This document shows, piece by piece, positions 28,705 to 35,355 of a DNA stretch of 64,000 nucleotides. Every line of letters starts with the position of its first letter. Position 1 is the stretch's first letter. A model generated the notes under the pieces. The model searched no databases. It had not been told where the DNA came from and was given only the letters and a program-made list of their open reading frames with translations. The DNA lies in NCBI GenBank assembly GCA_016715325.1, contig JADKAL010000002.1:310001-374000 (forward strand). The letters run 5' to 3'. The translations under genes were made by a program, and so were the position numbers. The DNA is from Methylococcaceae bacterium (lineage in GTDB: Bacteria; Pseudomonadota; Gammaproteobacteria; Methylococcales; Methylomonadaceae).

Positions 28705-28827
28705 GCCTAACGTAAAAGTAAGGGGCGCGCCGGTTGCAAGATTTTAGCGAAGCCGACGAACCAAAATAAACAACCAGCCTTCATAAGCGCCTGCGTCCGG
28801 CGCGTCCCTTTGACTGACGGGTTAGGC
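28705..28827 (-). other. attC site 7 (123 bp)
   Basis: Ends GCCTAAC (28705) and GTTAGGC (28821). Belongs to the 123-bp family (AAGGGGCGCGCCGG and CCGGCGCGTCCCTTTGACTG). Confidence 0.88.
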
Positions 28828-28852
28828 CAGACATTTAATAGACGTAAATACA

Positions 28853-29303
28853 TTAGGCACATTTAAGGTATGCATTTGATATTTGGGCTTTGATATATTC
28901 CTCGTTTTCACTTCTGTCTTTTTGCGGCTTTTCAAATTGAACCCAATATAGTGTTTCTTGCCCGAGGTTAGTTTGGCTTGGCTCAGGGTTAGAAACTACT
29001 GTACCCAAAAAATTACACTGCCAACCTGAATGTTCGGAAACCAAGACTTTATCACCTAGAAAATAAGGGAAGGTTACTTTTAGCTTGCATGATTGCGACG
29101 ATGCCACCATCAAAACCAGCCTCAAAATACCTCCAAGCACACCTGACATAATCGCCTGCCTTAAATGAACCAATGTGTTCTGGCAGTGGTTCAGATGTAA
29201 TATGAAAAAAGTTTTCACTTGTTCGACGAGCTTGAATTTTAGAGTATTTTGAAACCCCATCCTCAACAAGCTCTATATAAATTGACTCTAACTCACTTGT
29301 CAT
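28853..29303 (-). CDS. Cassette gene, unknown function, frameshifted
   Basis: From ATG 29303 the first frame reads MTSELESIYIELVEDG to AIMQAK and would stop near 29052. Removing one A from the AAAA run near 29080 continues it as VTFPYFLGDKVLVSEHSGW to YLKCA, ending at 28853, for about 149 residues. The two halves each look like a small beta-barrel (GDYVRCAWRYFEAGFDGG, GDKVLVSEHSGWQCNFLGTVV). The shift sits in a homopolymer and may be a sequencing error. I do not recognise the family. Confidence 0.55.
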
Positions 29304-29309
29304 GAAAAT

Positions 29310-29432
29310 GCCTAACGTAAAAGTAAGGGGCGCGCCGGTTGCAGGACTAAACCGAAGCTGACGAACCCAATTAAACCAAAAACCTTAAAAACCGCTGACG
29401 GTCGGCGCGTCCCTTTGACTGTCATGTTAGGC
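29310..29432 (-). other. attC site 8 (123 bp)
   Basis: Ends GCCTAAC (29310) and GTTAGGC (29426). Member of the 123-bp family with slightly diverged stem (GGTCGGCGCGTCCCTT). Confidence 0.86.
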
Positions 29433-29464
29433 TGTTTAAAAAATATAACCATAATTTGAATAGG

Positions 29465-29914
29465 TTAACCGATATTGCTTGCTGTGAAAACAAAGCGATG
29501 ATTCTCGAAGAATCGGAATTTCAGCTCACTGATGATGTTCAAATTAACATCTACAGTTCCTGAAAGGTCTGCCTCACTTGATTCATGCCCCCAAGCGTCG
29601 ATGCAATCCACGGACGCACCATTGGCGAGCAGATTACTAACAACTTTGACGAAGCATACCGTGGCTTGAATATCCCCGGCTTCCTCTGGAAACCATTCTT
29701 CAGGTTCGCCGAAGCCTAGCTCAACGCTGCCAATATACAGATGACGAAAACCGCAACTACAACCATCACGAGAGCCGACAAACCATTTATATGGGTAGGC
29801 AAGTTGTAAAGCCTCTGCCAATGCCGGCAATTCGGTGGAAAACGAAATTAATGGCTTATCGTACTTAGTTAAATCCTCTGGCGAATCGGTACTTAGCAAG
29901 ACCATGTAGCACAT
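29465..29914 (-). CDS. Cassette gene, conserved unknown protein (149 aa)
   Basis: A 149-residue soluble protein beginning MCYMVLLSTDSPEDL. It has the motif WFVGSRDGCSCGFRHL near residue 44 and EPEEWFPEE near 72. The CSC pair with a nearby His could bind a metal. The C-terminal half is rich in beta-strand pattern. It gives the impression of a conserved family, but I cannot name it. It is framed by attC 8 and attC 9. Confidence 0.65.
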   Translation of the reverse strand: MCYMVLLSTDSPEDLTKYDKPLISFSTELPALAEALQLAYPYKWFVGSRDGCSCGFRHLYIGSVELGFGEPEEWFPEEAGDIQATVCFVKVVSNLLANGASVDCIDAWGHESSEADLSGTVDVNLNIISELKFRFFENHRFVFTASNIG

Positions 29915-29918
29915 TGTT

Positions 29919-30050
29919 GCCTAACGCCCAGTTAAGCGGCGGCCAGCGCGCAGCGCCGTTTGCGCGAACATGGCGAAGCCACGCGCAATAAGGTGCGGAG
30001 TGCTGGGCGTCCGAGCGAGCATAGCGAGCGGCTTGAACGACTTGTTGGAC
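29919..30050 (-). other. attC site 9 (132 bp)
   Basis: Ends GCCTAAC (29919) and GTTGGAC (30044). Outer stem GCCCAG pairs with CTGGGC. The middle is longer and less regular than in the other sites. Confidence 0.72.
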
Positions 30051-30161
30051 GAAGCCGCTAACGCGGAGAAAAACGCCGCCGCCCGATTAATCGATAAAAT
30101 GTAACCTCAAGCCCTAAATCACAATGGGGCCCTCAACAACGAATCATGAGGTTACAAAACA

Positions 30162-31064
30162 ATGCCATCTCCCGAATTAATTTTCAAGCAAAATTATCAA
30201 AGCCATCTTAAACACCTGAAACTCAAAGGTCTCCAGCCTAAGACGATTGAAGCCTATTCTAGAGCCATGCGACGTATCGGTGCCTATTTCGATTATAAAC
30301 TTAGCGATCTGTCCGAACTTCAGTTGACCGATTATTTCAGCGATTTGCTGGAATCGCATTCCTGGAGTAGCGTCAAGCTCGACCTTTACGGGCTTAAATT
30401 CTTCTATGCCTATGTGTTGAACAAGCCCTGGCCGGTGTTTCGGCTAATCAAACCGCCGAAGGCACAACGCTTGCCGGATATCGTCACGGTTGAGGAGGCC
30501 AAGCGGCTTTTCTCGATGACCCACACCCTCAGCTACCGGGTGTTCTTGTTTACGCTGTATAGTTTGGGGCTGCGCCTCGGCGAAGGTTTGCGTTTGACGG
30601 TGGCTGATATTGATGCACAGCGGCTGCGGGTGCATATCCGCGATGCCAAAGGCAACAAGGATAGGTTGGTGCCTTTGCCGGTGGCGACTTTGGATTGCCT
30701 GCGCCGCTTCTGGCAGGTGCACCGCAATCCGGTGTTGCTGTTTCCCAACCGCCACGGTGGTTTGAAGTCGGCGCATTTGTCAAACACACCCTTGATCGCG
30801 GTGGCGTGCAAACAACGCTGCGCCAAGTCGCCCAGGACTGCGGCATAAAAAAAGATTTCCCCACACAGCTTACGCCACAGCTATGCGACCCATCTGATCG
30901 AAGCAGGCGTCGACCTGCTTGAAGTCCAGAAAATCCTGGGCCACCACAGCATCCTGACCACCGCCCGTTATACCCACCTGACCGACACCACGAACATTCA
31001 GGCCGACGCGTTGATAAATGCGCTGATGGATGGTTTTGCCATGGAATGGCAGGGGGTCAAATGA
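30162..31064 (+). pseudogene. Tyrosine recombinase of an IS91-type unit, frameshifted
   Basis: An N-terminal SAM-like core-binding domain (FKQNYQSHLKHLKLKGLQPKTIEAY) is followed by a catalytic domain with the first Arg in LYSLGLRLGEGLRL. The last part has the box [26 protein letters not shown] and the catalytic Tyr. Two shifts break it: one near 30792 (TTGATC, one G missing), the other in the A7 run near 30850. Repaired, it is about 300 residues. It lacks the extra helix region of integron integrases. The form [20 protein letters not shown] is that of integrases paired with IS91 transposases. Its stop overlaps the transposase start by 4 nt. Confidence 0.8.
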
Positions 31065-32144
31065 GGTTGCTTTCGTCGATTATCCAACGCTTTGAAACCG
31101 AGTTTCTGGCGACATATCCAAATGCACTACCCAGCCAACTTAAAGCCCTATCCGCGCTGAAACAGTGCCGCACTTCGCAAAGTCCCGTGATGATGGTGCA
31201 ATGCGACGGCTGCGACAAGCAAGCCTTCATCGCGCATTCTTGCGGCCATCGTAACTGTCCGCATTGCCAGCATCATGAAAGCCAGCAATGGCTAGGCCGC
31301 CAACTTCAGAAACAAGTGCCAGCGGCGTATTTTATGATGACGTTCACGTTGCCAAAGAGCTGCGCCCATTGGCTTGGCAACAGCAGCGCATACTTTACGG
31401 CTTGCTGATCCGTTGTAGTTGGGAAACGCTCAACACCTTCGCGCAAAACGATCCGCAGTTACAAGGTCAGGCGGGTGCGATTTCGGTACTACACACGCAT
31501 TCGCGCCGATTGGACTATCATCCGCATGTGCATGTGGTGATGCCTGCGGCGGCGATCGATCCGGTCAGCGGTTGTGGCGCACCAAAACCAGCAAAGGCCA
31601 TCAATCCTATTTGTTCAACCACAAGGCCTTGGCGAAAGTGTTCCGTGCAAAGCTGCTTGGCGCTATTCGGGCAGCGGGGCTTGAACTGCCGGCCTGTTAC
31701 CCGAAAAAATGGGTGGTGGATGTCAAATCCGTTGGCAGCGGCGACAAAGCCTTAGTTTATTTGGGGCGCTATCTGTACAAGGGCGTGATTCAGGAGAAGG
31801 ACATTATCGCGTGCAAGGACGGATTGGTCACCTTCCGCTACCAAGACGGCAAAACCAAGCAGACGCAAACTCGGACGCTGCCGGGGCCTCAGTTCTTGTG
31901 GCTAATTTTACAGCATGTGTTGCCGAAGGGCTTTAGGCGTACCCGCAACTTTGGCTTTCTGCATGCCAACAGCAAAAAGCTGCAGGCATTGCTGCAAGAG
32001 CTGTTTAAATTGAATCCGATTAAAACGCTGGTCGCGCTGGCAATAAGACCCGCGTTCAAGTGTCCTTGCTGTGGCAGTGCCATGCAGATTGTGAAAACGC
32101 GGATTCCCGCCATGATGGCTTTCGGGCTTGTACCCTCCGGTTGA
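31061..32144 (+). pseudogene. IS91-family HUH transposase, frameshifted
   Basis: An N-terminal zinc-binding region (CDGCDKQAFIAHSCGHRNCPHCQ) is followed by the HUH motif in RRLDYHPHVHVVMPA and a tyrosine segment, ALVYLGRYLYKGV. A C-terminal Cys4 knuckle, FKCPCCGSAM, ends it. The frame breaks twice: near 31350, in CCAAAGAG (one A short), and near 31570, in GCGGTTGTGG. Repaired, it would be about 360 residues. Rolling-circle-type transposition is the known mechanism of the family. As sequenced it cannot be made in full length. Confidence 0.82.
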
Positions 32145-32407
32145 CAGAAAGGGGGCATAAACGATTATGTGACCGCATTGGCCAATCCGTGAAGTTTTAA
32201 ACCGGCATGTATTAAGCCGATGACCGCGCTTGCCTAAAAAAGGCCATAATCCCGCTTAAATCATAACCTCTCAAAAGGTGTTGCACAAGACAATGCTTTT
32301 GCACGCCCTCAGGTACTGCGGCTTAGATTTTCCGCGAAACCTATAAATTCCAAAAAGATATTTTCTTATACTAATAGACATAGACTGTGTCGATTATCAC
32401 CGGGCTT

Positions 32408-32470
32408 GTCCAACAACCGGTTCAGATTGTGGTTCGCTTCGCTCTCACAATCTAACCTTATTCGTTAGGC
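32408..32470 (-). other. attC site 10 (63 bp)
   Basis: Ends GTCCAAC (32408) and GTTAGGC (32464), with the hairpin AGATTGTG/CACAATCT. The GTCCAAC end mirrors the GTTGGAC end of attC 9, as expected for neighbouring sites that have recombined. Confidence 0.8.
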
Positions 32471-32920
32471 ATCTTCGACACTCCCTGCTACAGCCAAACG
32501 AACTTTGTTATACACACTTTCTGGCATTGTGTTTCGGTAGACGTATTGAAGTACGTTTTTGAAATTGGCCTCTTTGATCGCCATCTCTTCAATCTCCGCT
32601 ATTACCGCTTCTCCATGGATTGATAGGTAATCTTCGACCAGCACTCCTAGGCCGCTTAAATCATCGCTTTTACTAAGCAGGCCCCAGATCAATTTTATTA
32701 CCTGCAATCCCACCGCAGAATCTGAAAGGCACGTATGAACGTTGCGATCAATTTTGCGCCAACTTTCGGAGCTTGCATCTGCGAACGGGTTCGACTCAAC
32801 CCAGCTTATAGCTAATTTGGTTTTCTCTTCGGTACTCAATCCTTGCGCGTATCGCAGGCGATCCGCACAAGTTCGCCTACTGTATTCTTCCCACGCTTTC
32901 GATTTTGGCTTTCTCTTCAT
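32465..32920 (-). CDS. Cassette gene, unknown helical protein (151 aa)
   Basis: A 151-residue mostly helical protein with a basic N-terminus (MKRKPKSKAWEEYSRRTCADR). The rest has long helices (GLQVIKLIWGLLSKSDDL, AVIAEIEEMAIKEANF). Its stop codon TAA is supplied by the GCCTAAC core of attC 10, so gene and recombination site overlap. I do not recognise the family. Confidence 0.65.
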   Translation of the reverse strand: MKRKPKSKAWEEYSRRTCADRLRYAQGLSTEEKTKLAISWVESNPFADASSESWRKIDRNVHTCLSDSAVGLQVIKLIWGLLSKSDDLSGLGVLVEDYLSIHGEAVIAEIEEMAIKEANFKNVLQYVYRNTMPESVYNKVRLAVAGSVEDA

Positions 32921-32923
32921 AAT

Positions 32924-33037
32924 GCCTAACGTTGGAGGTGAGGCGCACGCAACGGCATGGCCCCGCGAGGCGCAAGATACACCACTGCGCTTCGCGGGGC
33001 CATGCCGTTGCGTGTCGCCTCGACCGACGGGTTAGGC
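32924..33037 (-). other. attC site 11 (114 bp)
   Basis: Ends GCCTAAC (32924) and GTTAGGC (33031). It has a long stem in which GCACGCAACGGCATGGCC pairs with GGCCATGCCGTTGCGTGT, followed by further paired bases. This is the most stable-looking site of the array. Confidence 0.88.
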
Positions 33038-33505
33038 GTCATTGCCGTACCTCTCGAGCATCAGCGTCAGGAGCGCCATCTGATGCGAAGGAAACTCGTG
33101 CTCCACCCACTGCACCAGGTACTCGTCAGTGCCGTGCTTGCCGAGAACAGTTGTCGCGGCCTGATGCACGGCACTTGCAAACTCTTGAACTCCGAGCTCG
33201 CATGACAACAGCTCCCTTCCCGCTTCGTTTGGAGCATTGCTCCAGAGCTCGTCAAACTCGAGTATGCGCAGCGACATCTCAGTGCCGTCAATCCGATCGA
33301 TCACCCACCGATACTCTCCGGGCTCCTCGTCAAAGCCGAACGACACGGAGTGGAAGCCCGAGTAGGCCATGCACGCAGCGAGTACAAGATTCCCCAGCGC
33401 GTCACTGAGATACGAGGCGGTGAGCTCAATGCTGCGGTCACCGAAGCAGACCTTGCAGTCCGCCCACCCTGCGCCCCGGAGTGAGTACTCGATGGTGAGC
33501 GGCAT
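33032..33505 (-). CDS. Cassette gene, unknown function (157 aa); first in array
   Basis: A 157-residue acidic protein, MPLTIEYSLRGAGWADCKV. Segments such as ELTASYLSDALGNLVLAACMA and YLVQWVEHEFPSHQMALLTLML suggest an alpha/beta fold. The FDEEPGEYRWVIDRID region is well structured. Its stop codon lies in the core of attC 11. It starts 4 bases from the terminal half-site at 33509, so it would be the cassette nearest a lost attI. Similar small acidic proteins are often of immunity type, but that is only a guess. Confidence 0.65.
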   Translation of the reverse strand: MPLTIEYSLRGAGWADCKVCFGDRSIELTASYLSDALGNLVLAACMAYSGFHSVSFGFDEEPGEYRWVIDRIDGTEMSLRILEFDELWSNAPNEAGRELLSCELGVQEFASAVHQAATTVLGKHGTDEYLVQWVEHEFPSHQMALLTLMLERYGNDA

Positions 33506-33508
33506 GAC

Positions 33509-33540
33509 GCCTAACGTAAAGCAGGCATCCTATTTGACGG
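33509..33540 (-). other. Array end: half-site, possible attI remnant
   Basis: GCCTAAC at 33509-33515 has no matching GTTRRRY end or attC arms to its right. Read on the minus strand it gives GCTTTACGTTAGGC directly before the first cassette gene. That is the position and form of the insertion point of an attI site. No integrase gene follows. Confidence 0.45.
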
Positions 33541-33892
33541 AAAACATTCCGTCAATAATGCTATTTGGGTTAAAAAAATATACACTTTGTTAAATAAAAT
33601 CATAATTTTATTAATTTTTAGTAAATCCTAAAAAATATGCTCGATACATCAAGTTAAGATACCAGTTCCGTCATCAGGCGAGTCGCTAAAGTTGTTAGAC
33701 TAAATACGCGGCAACATTCGGTTAAAGCATTACAGTATCCGTGCTGAACAAATGGGTTAAACTAATTAAATCGAAAATAAATCGCAATTTCCAAAGCTTT
33801 AAATTGACGAATTTCTTATTTTAGATACTCGAACCAGTCGAGTTTAGTACAAACCATACATTTTACTTAAAAATCGATTGGGAATTTAAACT
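33516..33892. other. AT-rich region upstream of the array
   Basis: About 375 AT-rich bases between the array end and the next gene. In a complete integron the cassette promoter and integrase would lie here. I find no integrase remnant and no promoter I can defend. A short ACGGAAAACATTCCGT palindrome sits at about 33538-33553. Confidence 0.4.
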
Positions 33893-34762
33893 TCAAAAAT
33901 CCACATCAAAACGAGAAATCAAGTAATCCTGCGCCAACCGGCCTTGCACGTTATATTCGTGCAGCCATTTTAAAGAAAGGGTCACTTCGCGGTCGTTAAT
34001 ATGCGGTGTCCACATAACGACAGGGCCGATGCTGGCGGCTTCGCTGAATGTTGTTTCCCGAATTGCGATGGGCGCACGATCCGCGCTAACTTGCCGGTAA
34101 AACGATCCGGTTACTCCTAACGCGAATGCTTCGCCGAAGTAGTGCCCGACGGTATAATCGAAGTGAAGCTCGTCGCCGTTGCGGTAGTCGGTGGCGTCGT
34201 TCTTAGTGTTAACCATATAACCTAATGTCGTGGAAATTTCGTTATCGCCCGGCAACTCCCAGGTTAGCGACAAAACTTGATCGAACGTCCAGATGTTGAG
34301 TCCGGTATTGTATGCGTCTTTTTCATAATAGCCGGTCGGTGCGACGATGCCCTCGTATAACAGCACATTGAAAACGTCCCATTTCCAGTTGATCGTCAAC
34401 GGCACGATATACGTGTCGACCAGTCCGACACGCTCCATTTGAGTAGCGCCGCTTCGGTCTTGTATGGCAGTCACGCCTGGATAAATCCCGAAGCCGTAAA
34501 TTCCGCCCAATACGGTGTAATCGGTGACAACAAATAGGCTGGGCATTTCCAGCAACGTGGCGGTTTTGCCCGATTTATCCTGGTAAGCGGCCATGAAATT
34601 GCTGAAATAAACGCCCTTGTCCGGCAAGACGCCCATGGCAAAATCCCCGTAAAATCCGGGCAAATAGTTGCTGCTACCGTCCTCAATTGCCCGGCAAGGC
34701 ATTGAAGCGACAATCGCAAACAGATAAAGGCCGCTTAGGATCGGTTTTATTGGGTTTGACAC
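33893..34762 (-). CDS. Outer-membrane transporter, phenol MetA degradation type
   Basis: A 289-residue beta-barrel protein with a signal peptide (about residues 1-25, ending MPCRA). The segments LPGFYGDFAMGVLPDKGVYFSNF, PLTINWKWDVFNVLLYEGIVAPTGYY and RNGDELHFDYTVGHYF are those of the Phenol_MetA_deg (PF13557) family. These are channel-like proteins often found near aromatic or hydrophobic substrate pathways. The terminal residue is Phe (SRFDVDF), as expected for outer-membrane insertion. Nothing nearby names its substrate. Confidence 0.82.
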   Translation of the reverse strand: MSNPIKPILSGLYLFAIVASMPCRAIEDGSSNYLPGFYGDFAMGVLPDKGVYFSNFMAAYQDKSGKTATLLEMPSLFVVTDYTVLGGIYGFGIYPGVTAIQDRSGATQMERVGLVDTYIVPLTINWKWDVFNVLLYEGIVAPTGYYEKDAYNTGLNIWTFDQVLSLTWELPGDNEISTTLGYMVNTKNDATDYRNGDELHFDYTVGHYFGEAFALGVTGSFYRQVSADRAPIAIRETTFSEAASIGPVVMWTPHINDREVTLSLKWLHEYNVQGRLAQDYLISRFDVDF

Positions 34763-34811
34763 ATAAATCCTGCCTATTTACTAAAAATTCCGATTATTTT
34801 GATACAACCCG

Positions 34812-35000
34812 TTTAGGTGTAGCCGAATTTAGACGGTCGGCTCAAATGCTGAATTTGCGATTCCCGTTCGCCTTCGACTGCACGGATGCAGGAGTTAGAG
34901 CAACGCAAGGAACAGTTGCCGAGAGTCTTTCGAAAGCCAGTATGTGCTTCGACTTGCTCTGCACGAACAGTTTAGATTTTAAAAGGCCGAATCTATAACG
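34812..35000. repeat. REP-like element, long form
   Basis: Bounded by GCCGAATTTAGAC and AAAAGGCCGAATCTATAA. It contains an extra ~45-bp middle part (CACGGATGCAGGAGTTAGAGC) shared with the copy at 38584. Confidence 0.7.
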
Positions 35001-35116
35001 TGCGGTTATTTTGTATTAATCATAGACGGTTTTCGTTAGACCGCAGCTCGGTCGGGCGGGGAGAGACCCGCCTCATAGATTCCTACTATGGACTTCCATA
35101 TAAGAAAACGGGTTTA

Positions 35117-35235
35117 TTGATCCGGCCTTATGAAGTCTTTACTTCCGTTCGCCTTGAGCCTGTCGAAAGGCTTTATGTGCTTCGACTAGCTCAGCACGAA
35201 CGGTTCAAACATTTAAGGGCCGGATCAATAGGTCT
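35117..35235. repeat. REP-like element
   Basis: Bounded by ATTGATCCGGCC and GGCCGGATCAAT, perfect reverse complements. Inside are CGTTCGCCTTGAGCCTGTCGAAAGG and TGCTTCGACTAGCTCAGCACGAACGG, which are the palindromic halves. The best-preserved copy. Confidence 0.82.
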
Positions 35236-35301
35236 TGCCGTGTGCATTTTGGCGCGAATCATTCTTCGATCTCAAGACGCCTTTCTCCAATACAAAAACC
35301 T

Positions 35302-35340
35302 TTCACGACGTGCATACACACGTCGTGAACGGCATTTTTT
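35302..35340. terminator. Hairpin terminator
   Basis: TTCACGACGTG pairs perfectly with CACGTCGTGAA around CATACA. It is followed by CATTTTTT on the plus strand and preceded by CAAAAACC, so T-tracts exist in both directions. It would end the RTX gene transcript on the minus strand. Confidence 0.75.
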
Positions 35341-35355
35341 GAGGATCACTAGCCC

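Larger units (their letters stand above)
30051..32407 (+). mobile_element. IS91-type unit with tyrosine recombinase, inside a cassette
   Basis: Everything between attC 9 and attC 10 is occupied by two overlapping plus-strand genes, a tyrosine recombinase and an IS91-type HUH transposase, facing against the cassette genes. An inverted repeat, TGTAACCTCA (30100-30109) and TGAGGTTACA (30147-30156), precedes the first gene. I cannot fix the exact ends. Any original cassette gene seems to have been displaced. Confidence 0.7.
23460..33515 (-). other. Integron cassette array lacking an integrase (CALIN-like)
   Basis: A run of eleven attC-type sites, each with RYYYAAC and GTTRRRY-like ends and an imperfect inverted repeat between them, plus a terminal half-site at 33509. 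They separate single short genes that all face left on the minus strand. Four sites (23817, 26033, 28705, 29310) are about 120-bp near-identical copies, as expected for a lineage-specific attC. The others differ in length and sequence. No IntI-type integrase is present. The only tyrosine recombinase in the region belongs to an IS91-type unit. Two insertion sequences have entered the array. Confidence 0.88.
34763..35355. other. Intergenic region filled with REP-like repeats
   Basis: A gene-free stretch between two minus-strand genes. It holds two REP-like copies (34812-35000 and 35117-35235) and a hairpin terminator at 35302. Nothing coding is supported. Confidence 0.6.

Noticed and set aside
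30162..31064. Tyrosine recombinase as the integron integrase IntI
   Set aside because: It faces against the array, lies inside a cassette, overlaps an IS91 transposase by 4 nt, and has the short DRGGVQ-type C-terminal region of IS91-linked recombinases without the IntI-specific extra segment.
32742..33408. Plus-strand Arg-rich ORFs over attC 11 and the first cassette
   Set aside because: They run through a recombination site, have skewed Arg/Ser composition and oppose well-framed minus-strand genes.
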